The notes below the pieces were generated by a model that was not told the DNA's origin, made no database searches, and saw only the letters and a list, made by a program, of their open reading frames with translations. The translations under genes were made by a program, and so were the position numbers. From Daphnia pulex (Eukaryota; Arthropoda; Branchiopoda; Diplostraca; Daphniidae), in the NCBI RefSeq assembly GCF_021134715.1, contig NC_060017.1:3720001-3784000 (forward strand): a stretch of 64,000 nt of DNA. The letters run 5' to 3'. Positions 48,401 through 58,200 of the stretch are shown here, one piece after another. How positions within the stretch are numbered: position 1 is the first letter of the stretch; each line of letters opens with the position of its first letter.

Positions 48401-48719
48401 CATTCAATGTCTTCACCCTATAGAGCTGCGAGAAGATCTCGCCGAAGACGTCGAAATTGGAAATCCGGAACCGATCCAGGAGCCGGAAGAGGATCCAAAT
48501 CCAACTCTGCCAGAACCAGAAATCGATCTCGCTATCGGAGACGCTATGCCAGCTCCCGAAGAACCGGAAGACGTCGTCGAAGATGTCGAGCCGGATGCTA
48601 CGGGCTCTGGTGGGGAGTGTGTTAGGAATATTCCATTCCAACAGACGACGACGAGATCAGGGCGCCGCACAACAACACCGGCGCACCTACGCGACTATTG
48701 CCTTGGGGGCCCCCGATAG
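42444..48719 (+). CDS. BEL/Pao gag-pol polyprotein, single intact frame
   Basis: 2091 codons without interruption. Residues about 1-190 are helical, with an AANQ repeat near 135-150. A DUF1759-like gag domain follows (IKHFKGDVLEWTQFWESFN). Zinc-knuckle-like Cys/His sets lie near 430-490 (CIFCSQIHWPTKC, CNKCGGRHHTALC). A protease-like FADDGSHRSW sits near 550. Reverse transcriptase carries YVDD near 1038. An RNase H segment (VFGDASEAAYGA) is near 1220. Integrase has an H2C2 region near 1570 and a D, D, E core with DFAGPL, YSDNAQ and WERMV. The C-terminus is a DUF5641-like domain. The stop codon lies 100 bp inside the 3' LTR, so the last ~33 residues are LTR-encoded. No frameshift or stop separates gag from pol. 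Confidence 0.96.
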   Translation: MVQSMKNTRSATKGHITRAITRINGFANQVMAQEDVKELETLETRLKSLFESYQSATKEIKEKLIATKAAQEEIDGDLDTFLQVQDEVSGARSIIKQKKQEWLDDVKEKQEAKKEEDRDKRLLALFQQQATSQAANQAANQAANQAANPATSQAQMAQIIAQIMAAIPAPPAPVINVTAAPAPASAVQSIRLPQRQIKHFKGDVLEWTQFWESFNAAVHSSSLSNVQKFDYLKEYLKGEAYLLVNNLELTDANYQVAIDELKRMYGKTDVLIDAHIEKLDALQPVKDGNDVPALRSFQLNLQSHISALETLGVPTSSFGGLLGARLIKLIPTRLQQEWAKSPTNKSTDIEMVIKFIGDQIDAAERFNRIKGVEKEKSSPAPKQPKPANPQPATASQLAVGAKASPAPQVKSALKNKNVKFNPSWIVCERPCIFCSQIHWPTKCPKGLTERKKIIFDLKRCVNCFGDKHALKDCTSARNCNKCGGRHHTALCDKGDVRVTNPTTAAIIVASDPTLTTTACASSFGQLMLKTATVIISGQNGNETRAILFADDGSHRSWVLKSLSSQLNMKTVAVENISTRVFKKKEPNKPEMTKNVEMQVRGTWQGAPKVTLMALESDHISDTGPYVGSEFANSLWIQNEKLADDRFEMAHTEDQPIGILVGMDQMFQIMSNEAAIQSPCGLRAFQTKLGRMIAGPSQEAKSKTGTQVIQNLILTSSYPIPQITSTFATSSQKRKILSTQANKTPMEKETGTASPQTTPIGASFSDAPIGSSGEEDSKWFEKEEQVAANFDLSLFWKIENFANLEGADAVESDDRFDFFDEKITRWPDGRYCTPIPWTTDKWRLQKNLPLATGRVESTITRLRKNPGDLVNYHAEIQKLIDSKFVEEANMDYEELHTYLPHHPIFRGDKSTTKIRPVFDGAAKTKFGPSLNDVLETGPNLNPDLLSVLLRFRKYEIAWIADIEKAFLNIALQPEDAEAIRFLWPRDPAVAGSPLIAYKWKRVPFGLSSSPFLLRVTINKHFKSLKSRFPETIQQLEESLYVDDYLGGANNLSIAKKRVDETDEIFSDAQLNMRSWATNNEDLKQHLKEKGLSNQVVGLLSPALDGQQKVLGIRWDTGSDSFKFNPASIIQAVEEVGSEITKRKILSISARIFDPIGFLSPTVLLLKIIYQKLWEKEIGWDQAAPADIQKSWKIVMTGLADFTELQIPRWIGLSEKVTSHEIHVFGDASEAAYGAVAYARLQKGQEDPLIILLASKTRVAPLPKKKVTLPRLELLSSLLAVRLGEVVKNAMQVQYWRTFYWSDSLVALGWIRGEPNKWKPFVRNQVETIRKFSQPEWWRHCPGLQNPADLASRGAPAPTLVTSTLWWNGPIWLKGEETEWPDSPNDQIPQTIQSEMESEARSTTVSTTAAIAIPTASVDWNLDKISTWNRLLRRTAWVSRFLSRSQKKLRPPGPERMESIKAIGPDGKGSGKVIRITRLSREELDEAELTIYRQLQRERYPKAFESLQLDNTIQPKEKIAALFPIWDARDRLVRIHGRVSLALRDRNIDPPILLPASHIVITFLITDKHESLLHAGAKVTLSELKEKFWIVKGRQQVKKILFTCVECKKLTSPPFQELAAPLPLNRLKHAQSFHVTGVDFAGPLLYKPAQRRKKRKAPPSVQDPTPADDPTEERIEEPPAEGDAPIEALIVGEEDSVEEDVEIQDILITTTKAKKTNHLKSYVCLFTCAVTRAVHLELLPDMTARSFLLAFRKFAARRGPVSVMYSDNAQTFRCVDRFLRTIHADPIIQDFLASRKTLWIFSASLAPWWGGFWERMVRSVKDLLRRSNGRACLDYMELEASLAEIESVINARPLSYIGEGADDPLPITPNQFLNNRRSTRADPEPAVNLLDPTSTSIVLQEMDKNRREYVADICARFVDDYLLQLDNFHSKGKSGRKIRLGEVVVIHDEHSKRLMWSTGVVKELIPSRDGLIRSVMLKIPNGNLINRAIQCLHPIELREDLAEDVEIGNPEPIQEPEEDPNPTLPEPEIDLAIGDAMPAPEEPEDVVEDVEPDATGSGGECVRNIPFQQTTTRSGRRTTTPAHLRDYCLGGPR

Positions 48720-48930
48720 GTGGCCCCAAATTCAGTCGTTGGTCCCCAAATTCAGTCGTTGTTTCCCTACCCCCCTATTGTTTATTCCCCCCCAATTTAC
48801 TGTACAATATTCAGTGTGTTAAAATAGACGAGAGGTAAAAGACACGGTTTTGTTCGTGTCTAATTTATTCAACTTGGAAACTGTAAGTAAACGGCCCGAC
48901 ACGCCGAACATCCCTATTACATTTTCTACA
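48620..48930 (+). repeat. 3' LTR of the BEL/Pao element (311 bp)
   Basis: Same sequence and length as the left LTR. The preceding TGGTGGGGAGTG is a weak candidate polypurine tract. The end of the gag-pol frame overlaps the first 100 bp. Confidence 0.97.
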
Positions 48931-48935
48931 CCTTA
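48931..48935 (+). repeat. Target-site duplication, right copy (CCTTA)
   Basis: Repeats the five bases before the left LTR. Confidence 0.9.
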
Positions 48936-49265
48936 TATGTTAAGGCCATCACGATGTGTTGCATCAGCAAATATTTCGCTGTTTATTTCTCTTTTAAACT
49001 ATGCGGTAGAGACAATATAATATATACGATGATAATAGTAGCGAATTCGGACAAATGACCTAAGGAGACCACAGAGATTTCGATGACGGTGAATTGATAA
49101 TAATAAGAGAAGAATCAAAATTCGGTGAAACAAAACAAAATAATTCTACACATCTCATTTATATCTAGAGAATTGAATGGAGGTGATGAAGTGCAGGTGT
49201 GACCAAGAGATATAAATTCGAGGACAATCAATCGCGTCTGCCATCTTATAATTGCTTGATTTCTA
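48936..49265. other. Intergenic, 3' side of the potassium channel gene
   Basis: Right flank of the BEL insertion and probable 3' UTR of the K2P gene. No other feature seen. Confidence 0.45.
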
Positions 49266-52200
49266 TTAGACTTTGATGGAAGTCTGACTCAAAATGCGCA
49301 TGACTCTGTCTTTGAAGGCCTTGTTGCTGATCATCATTTCCTCGATGGCTGCCCAGCGTTCCTCCCAGCATTCGTCCCATTCCATGGGCCATGCGTTGCT
49401 GCTGTTGCTTCCGCTCGAGCTGAAATCATCCAGCGCAGTGCTGCTTCCAAATAGATCTGGCTCTTCTGTGATGGGCTGTTGCAACAAGTTGCTGACCGAA
49501 GGTCGCCTCATTTCCGCGTTGACGGCATTAAGAGCAAATTTCAAATCAGCCAATTCCTTGAGCAGAGCTGGATCAAGTTTGCCGTCCGAGTTCATCTTGC
49601 CCGCTTGTTCGCTGATGCGACGCAGTGTTTCCGCTAATGGACCCGTTAATCCTTCAAATAGCGAAAAAACAAACACAATCAGTTCAAATCGCCATTTGAT
49701 TACGTACAACAAAAATTACCTTGAAGTCGATTGGTGAGCTCCTGCATTTTTTTCCAACTCTGAGCATACTGCCGCCGGATTAATTCAATTATACTTGTCG
49801 TCAATGCCAAGCCAACCAGGATGTAGGCGATGGATACCAACATGTAGGTAGTTTGAGCTGGAAAAACCAAGCGTTAAAAATAAGTAGTGATTAGAAATCG
49901 CTTCTTTGACAGTGAATTTAGAGATTATTAAAGAAATTAGTTGAATGCCATTTTTATTTTGCTTCATCTAATATAGCTGTCGGAAATGGTGAAATGCTAC
50001 CACCAAATCCCATCTCATAAATCAACTTCCCGGCGGATAAAAAATATATCCTGTAGACTATTTAGTAACGTTGTAGCCTAGACTGGCTCATTCTTAATTA
50101 GTAATTGAATTTAAAATTTTGTTTAGAACTATACGGCATCGCCATCGAAGTTGTGTTATAAGACCATCACACAAATATTTTCTTTTATACTCGTCTCAGC
50201 AATACATCGTGCGGTGCGTTAGACATTTTTTGAACGTCAACTGTTCATAATGTATAGATATATGACATTCTTTTATCTTATCGAACGTATTTTAAGTCTA
50301 ATTAGTGAGTTGCATTCGACCTGTTTACTTCAAGATAAATCGTTTTGATTTATAACATTTAACGTGAACCATTATTCTTTCTTTTGCGTTTCATTTTTTT
50401 TAAATTGGTCCCTAGAATACCTTTATTTTTAAAAATTACAGGTTTACTGGATTATTAGTTAAATTTGATGTAAGGTTTTATAGGACGAAGGCAAGACTCG
50501 GCCCCGCTCCCCAGCAGTAGCACGTACAAAACCGGTCAGCGCGGATGCAACGCGATTCAAAAATGACCAGGAACAAAAATAAAAGAACTATTTCGATTAA
50601 CCATTGAACCACCAAGGGATAGTCCTACATTATTTTGTTGTGTACGTTGTAGTTCGAAAAATTTATAAATCAATTAAATTGAAAAAAAAAGTAATTGACT
50701 AAAATAAATAACTGAAGAATAAAAACACCTTCTCGAATTGACTTTAAAAGAAAAATATAAAAATCAAAATTAGTTCAGACAACAGCTAGTATGAGTTATA
50801 GTTCTAGCCTTCGGATCATAATGACACGATGACACTTTTCCCATGGACCCTAACTCTATAAGCGCATATAAATAGTAGTGAAAACTAAAAAGGTTCTGTA
50901 ATGACCATAAGCCCTTCATAAAAACATTCACACTAGTGCAAGGCAATGATTCACGAAATGCGTTTCGAAAGACGGTGTAAGTGCTGTCAGGAATGCTGCC
51001 GGGGAGACTATGTTGATAGTCTCCAAAAATAAGCATTCTGATGTGATGTATATGGCACATATAATACCAATAAAAACAAAAAAGAATAACTAAGAAATAA
51101 AACATAAGATAAGTAGAAGCTTCTCACGCTATATAATTCAAGGTAAAAAAAAATAAAATGTAACTCAAGGCATCACGTGAGAGCATTAGTAACGACTGCC
51201 GAGTAAATACTATTAGCGAGGGAGGGGCTGGAGCGCAAAATACGAACGCGGCGATGTTGATCAAAAGAAGACGATTCACACGGAAAACGAGCCTCGCGCG
51301 CAACAATCATTGGGTACCTATCTGAACTATATAAGTTAAAGAGCATCACATCATCATCATCCAGCAGATATATAAAAGAGGGTCGTCGACTGTATTAAAA
51401 GGTGTGGTGTGTATATACCGTGACGGAGGACTGGCGAAGGAGTGGCCAGCTGATGAGAGGCGCCATGAAAGCCCAAGCCTGAAGATATACATATATGTCG
51501 TGTGTATATAATGAAAAATATTCTCATTTTTCGTCGAATCATCAAAGCAATAACGCTTTTTAAAAAAAAGTCTCGTTAAGAAAACAGAAAAAGTAATTCG
51601 GTTGGAAATCGTGCGCACTTCTATATAATAGATTTGAATGAGCCGCCGAGCCTACGAAATAATAAAGCACGATGCGTGTTCGCCTTCACTTTTGCCTATT
51701 GATGATCATATAGTTGAGTATACCTTCGTATGTTTATTCACTATATTGGTATGTCTATTTAAATGAAGCAGGCGATGGTCGGTTATCAAACGGCCATTTG
51801 GGTAATTTTGTTTGTTTTTTGAGCTAGGAAAGAATAAGCGGAAACAGCGATGAACATTAACACCGAGCAAACGAATGTTTTAAAAAAATGAAGATAAATT
51901 TTTTTGGCCGTGTTAAAAACTGCACTGATTGAAAGCTAATACGGCACGTCTTATATACGGCTACAGTATACAAGAATATAGTCTCTCTGTCTATGAGTGT
52001 ATATATGACGTTGCCTGCTGGAGTCCAACTAAATTAAATGCACTCCATCATTGTCATCATGCTTTTTTTGTTTTCCATTCGCGCAAGCAACCTTCCACAT
52101 CTCCATAATCCAGTTTTTCGTCCTGGTGGATCAGTGTGGCAGGCGATGTAAAATGATCTAGAGAAAATAGTTGTTTCTTTTTTTTTTTTTAACTCGCACT

Positions 52201-55200
52201 AAATGAAAATGATGCGCACGCCATACCGCGTGTTGGTTTTTATTTGTTTGTAGATTTGTAGATTATTTTGTAAAAACAAAGACGTCCGAAATCTATGAAG
52301 ATTATCCGCGTTAGGGCGGGTATTATTTTCTATGAATTATATTTAGAACATGCTATACTAGATTCTCTGCTGTCTATATAGAACTGTGCGAAGCCGCAGT
52401 GTATAATAGTAACTCGATATTAACGTGCTGCTGGGCGTCGCACATTTGTTTGTCCACCAACAGCAAGTTTGTCTACATTGCAGTCAAGGTAGAGGCCGCA
52501 GCATAATCAAGACATCGATTCGTACGCGCATTTCTTTCAGTACGATATGCAAGTTGCGCAAGTTGACCAAATTAATTTCTGGCGGTGTTTGTTAATAAAC
52601 TTATTAACCATTTTTTTTTTTTAAACCAGGGTCGCGTTTTGGTGTTATTATGTCATTTGCACCTAATGGTACAGCACATTAAGATCGAAAAATACGAAGA
52701 TGAAAAAAAAACATTCGTATTGACTAAACGACTAAATGGTAAATGACGGATGAATGCGACATAATTTGGTTTTACAGCATTGGAAATTAAAACGGTCCAA
52801 TGTAAATTCGTGCATTAAATAAAAACAACTGATAACTGATGGCAAAATGTATATCAGGTCTATTCACTATATGCAGTAGTGCCTACGTATGTATATACAG
52901 ATTATATTATAATTACAGAGACCAAAATAGATGAGATTACCAACCTGGAACCAAATCGCCAAAGCCTATGGTTGTCATCGTGATGAAGCAGAAGTAAAAG
53001 GACTCTAACCTCGTAAGAAACAAGGAAATAAAAAAAAAAAATAAGTGAGAAAAAACAAACAAGAAAAGGTGGTGGATGTGGGAGTGGGGGAGGGTGAAAA
53101 AATGGCAGGCAGCATGATATCCGTATAGTGGATTATATCATCCGACATAGAAACGGCCCCGATCCCTCATGTCATTCCAGCCCACTAGCCGATGTAGCAG
53201 CCCGTGTGTATAGCCTTGTACAGCCAACACTCTAGAACATGTATACTGTACAAATGTATCGATCTAACAAACGTGACACACTATATAGCAAATATATAAC
53301 GAGGAAAAGAGATCAAGTTTGTTTTGTTTTTTTGTGGAGGGGGGTGCTGCCGACGTTGGGAGGCCAGCAGCAGCTGCTGGTGATACACATACAACCGTTG
53401 GCTAAAATAATAATAATACCTAGAAAATTCCAGTCTTCCCAGATCATAAAGATTCCGCCTCCGATGGCGATGTAGACGATGAGGAGAGCGACGACCAGGA
53501 CGACCGACAAGGATTTGCCGAATTTACGGCCGAACGTCTGAGCGGCTTGCGATTTGGTCCAGCTGGATCGTTGATTGACATTGTGGTAGACGGCGGCCAC
53601 GGCTGAGGCCATCAGCATGCCCAAATCGGCGATCACCGTCAGCGTAAACGGAATGCCGATCAGAGCGAAGAAAATGCAAAATATCCGACCGTTTGTCGTT
53701 TGCGGAGCAATATTCCCGTAACCTATGGACGCACATCAAAATGCAACTCTTACAGTAATATTGTCATATTTATCTTTAATTTCTGAAAATAAAATTTTTT
53801 GAATAGGAACAACAGTCGCCATTTCAAACGTAGATTGGAAAAATGACTTCAACATGCCAATGCGATTATTAGGTAAACGTTTGATAATTTCCGGTTGTCA
53901 GTCGCCCGGATCAGATCAAGGCTTCCAAATAGCAGTAGATTGCGTCATCATCTGATATGTATATTCATACATCTTGATGCCTTTGAACTGATGGAGCGTC
54001 CCGTTTAAAGAAATTGGAGTGCTGATAATATAAGAACAGAATTCTTATATATCCACTTGGATTCACCTTGTGCATGTGCCGCTTTAAATATAATTGACTT
54101 TCTCCCTCGATCTCCGGTCAAAGATATGTATCGTTCATTCAGCCGAATCGTTTATACCGATCGCACCACCGGAATCATTTCCGGAGGGCTTTCCCACCCA
54201 AAAAATAAAATAAAACAGCGTTAAACATTTTTCTCTGCAGCAGCTCGAAATGTTGTTGTTGTTCTAACACATCCCTCCCGAATCGAAATTGATGTCGTGT
54301 GTGTGCGCGCTGGCTCTCTTCTATCATTGTCTAAAAAGGCGAATGGATATTCCAGTCCAAACAAACGGTGGGGAGGTTTATAGGGCTGACGATATAGCTA
54401 GACTTCAGTGTACACCTTGTCCCTGTCATATAGACCTCCGTGGAAATAATAAGCCAATCTCCTGCATTCGACTCACGAGACCAACGGCGTCGAAAAGACA
54501 GATAGCTTATACATTTCTATTTGTTTCTTTTATTTTCCCTTATACCTTCGTTCTCGGTTTGTTTGAATTACTTGTATTTTATGTTCCACGTATTTTCGCC
54601 TATTCCCATCCGTCTTGTGAAATCCAATTACAAAATGACAATACAATTGTATCGCCGAGTAATGGATGCACCTTTAGACGTTCCGCACAGCATAGCGTAG
54701 CAACCAGTGTTGTTGTTGTTGTTGTTGTTGTCGAGTATCGTTCATCTGGGTATCCTGTAGACGTCCGGCATTGTGTCACGACTCTCACACTATCCGAACG
54801 GGTGGTGGCAGACTGTAATCGAAGTCTCTGGCCAGCACCATCGCTTTCGTATGTGTATAATATCGGTGCGGACTATATAGCCCAAGACGATATGAACATC
54901 TAATGCCAAAGGCCAACACACGCACTTGAATGATCTATTGACCGTGCGTGACGTTCTGAATTATCGTCCTACCAACACCTATTTATGGAGCACCAATTTA
55001 TGCGTCACTTCTAGATATCAGCGTGCATTACATCAGCTGCCCAACTCAACCTGTTTTTTTCTCTTTTATCTAGAGTGTTTACTTTATTTATTATATTATA
55101 TAAGTATTATATTATGGAATAAACCTGAAATTGTTTTTATTCAATTTTCTTTCGTGAGTATTTCATTTTCGCTTGAAAAATGGCTAGTTGGCTTCGTTCA

Positions 55201-58200
55201 ATAAACCGTTGCCTCGTTAGAATTATGCGATGAGGTTCGTATAATTGACATACCGATCGTAGTGAGGACGGTCGAGGCAAAGAACACAGACTGGGTGTAC
55301 GTCCAATGAGCAGAAGCCACTCCGGCCTGCAACGGCACCCGATTGGAAACGGCTTCCTGCCATCATACAGACAAACAAATATTTAGGTTAAAAATTGGAT
55401 AGGATAATGACAAAATAGTTAATAAGTGTTGACTATTAATTAGCCCTGTATGCTGTATTTCAATAATAATAATAACACAAGAGGATAATGGAAAGAAAGC
55501 AGTCGATCCAGCGCACTCACCTGAAGGACATCCTCGTACACGGCCATCCGCTCTTCGAGCAAGTTCTGGTCGAAATCCGGACGATCGTGAGCATCTTTCC
55601 ATAATTTGATCATCTCTTGTCGCTGTTCCACAACACGATTTTGCAGAATAGTCGATTGTTCCAGCTCGTGAGGCTGCTCCAACCATTGGAAAACCTAGAC
55701 GTACACATTTCAATTTTTAATCAGAAGCATTTAAAAAAAAATTACACATTGAAAATTGAATCATCTGGAATAAAAAAATGTCGGTCGTTGTTTGGGGGAG
55801 TAATTTCTCTGCTTTTGGGTAATTCCAAATTTGTATTTGAATTTCCGCGCCATGAAAAATGATATATGGTACGATTGCGCTCCTTGGTCATTTATTATTT
55901 TAGCTAGGCCTGTCTCTATTTGTTAATCTCCAATCATTTATCCCCAAAAGGGGGGAAGAGTAATCAGCCGCCGTGGTGGAAAAATAGACGCCCCATTCCC
56001 ACGACATCGCTTGGTGATGTCAGCCGGTGTGGGTGGGTATTCCCGTCGTCAACTTTTTCCCACTTATTGCATTGATTGATTGATTGAAAGTAACCATAGT
56101 ATACTGTTAAACGGAAAGCTGATTTCTTTTGTCATTTTTTTTTGTAAGTTTTTAAGAAAATTGGCAGTCAGTTTCATCTCATAATGGTACATCACAAATT
56201 ATATCCAGCTTGGAGATCACAACATGAAACGAGAGATGGATGAATCCCGAAAACCCCAACAATAACTGCATTAAGCGATTGCGATCCGTGCCAAGCATAT
56301 AGCTGCAATTTAATCGACTAACAAATCGATCTGCCATTCGATCAAGGTCACCCAAAAGTGATATTATCGATCGCAATTCCACCATTAGTTGGCTGTTGAT
56401 GCAAAACAAAAACAATAAATCTTTAAATTATATTGGAATTGGTTGGAGAAAAAAAAACAAAACAACAACGCCCGATGGTTATATATATTATCTAATAATC
56501 TAACTTGGCCTTGGAGGCTTGACTTACCCCTTGCAAGTCTTTCCCATTAAAAATAAAAAAGATCGTTAGACCTCTCAGCGTTATTATTAAGCAACGAAAA
56601 AGTCAGGAGCAGTTGCTATTGAAAATAGTCGAGTCCCTCCAAGTCTCTGAACATGAGTTGTTCTCATCGATCATTTCAAAAGTTACGACACCGTTCTCGT
56701 ACATGCAAACGAGTCTAAGGTGAAAGAGAACACACTTTTATTCATATATGTAGCGTCGAAAAAATAACGTGAATCAAATAAATAAATGGTTTTCGGACAC
56801 GCTGACGTGTAGGTACTTAGACTTAGACTTTTTTTTCCCAACAGAAGAGCCTGGAATTAAATATTTCTATTTACTTGATCACGTCAAGTCGTCCTGGCAG
56901 CATTCCTGCAGTTATTGTTCGTTCCCGGGGTAGCTATAATAAATGATGAGCCGTTATATTAGCCAACTTGCATTGTTTGGCAATCCCAGTAGTTACGTTG
57001 TATGGCAGACCTGTGCAGCCTTGACTATATTTATATATATCTCTATTTACTATAGATCTGTTTACAAAACGATCAACAGTGGCCTCTGGCTGCACCTCAG
57101 ACCCCAAAAGCTGATTCTGCTGCTGGACATGGTGCGGGAGAGCGGAAAAAAGAAAAAGTTTTCCATTTTATTCTGCCCCCGCGCAAAAAGTTTAATACGA
57201 AAAGAGATTTGCTTGCCCGAATATTTAATTTTCAATAGCGTACTGCACTTATGCAAATTTCCATTTCCCCTGTTTTTATTTCCCTTTGAGTCGGTGAGCT
57301 GTAGAATGTCTGAAATACATGCGCGAGAACCATTAAAGGGACTTTGGTGATGGCGTAATGGATTTCTAACTCTGTTTCTGGTTGTTAACGCCCAAAAGAA
57401 AAAGACCAACACGCATATTATTATGTCAAAGGCATGGCAGTACGTGAATTTCAAACTCACGCACTCGTGCAAGTGTATCAATGACGTCATTCTCTGGCCA
57501 GCCCAGATTGGGAGCGGATGATAAGCTATTGTATAGAATTCGTCATCTCTACCGTCCGTCGGTGTATATCAAAACCAAGATATGACCACCCAAAAACCCT
57601 TTCTCATGATGGCCACTGCCACACAGACAGTTTGCCAGACTCCTAAGCTTCGGCTGTTTATTTAGAATATGACAAAATGTTTGGGTGTGTGCTGAGGTGT
57701 GCGAGCATCATGTTTTTTCTCTCATCTCTTTTTCTTATAACAGTGCGGGTTCTTACGCGTGGGCAATGGGGAGAAGAATCTAAAGTGTATAACAGTCCAA
57801 TCCTTATAAGTTGAAGCTGGCTTATATTCACAATGTACAACACATTAAGCAAACAACTTGTTTTTGTAAGTATTCATGCAGTAGTCGCACTCTGCATTTC
57901 GATGATTGCAAAATTTGCATTTTCAGCCGCCATCATGGATTTCCATCGCGCTTCCTTTTCGCAAAAGAAAAAGATGTAACCAAACCTAATTTGCATATTT
58001 TTGTACATCGGCGTACAAGTAATTTTTTATTTTTCAGTACACAGGTGTACAAACACGGCTGTGTATACCGCAGCTCCAAGAAATTAGCCCAAAAAAAGAA
58101 ATTGGCGCGAGAGTGAATTGATTCAAATTCTGCACATGTTCGATTCAAGTTCTAAAATAAAAAAACTAAGATAAGATGGATAAAAGAGAATAATAAATTG

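Larger units (their letters stand above)
41019..48930 (+). mobile_element. Complete BEL/Pao-family LTR retrotransposon
   Basis: A 7912-bp element with two 311-bp LTRs, a CCTTA target duplication, a leader of about 1.1 kb and one gag-pol frame. TGG follows the 5' LTR immediately at 41330, as expected for a tRNA primer binding site, but I could not assign the tRNA. The domain order protease, reverse transcriptase, RNase H, integrase, with a DUF1759-type gag, is that of BEL/Pao. No envelope-like frame is present. It is inserted between the 799-aa gene and the potassium channel gene and disrupts neither coding region. Confidence 0.96.

Noticed and set aside
46388-48670. Multiple frames on both strands within the BEL polyprotein
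   Set aside because: All lie inside the intact gag-pol frame and show only compositional echoes; no envelope-like or accessory gene.
51368-51380. TATATAAAAGAG as a promoter in a K2P intron
   Set aside because: No exon, initiator or conserved frame is visible downstream; such strings are expected by chance in AT-rich DNA.
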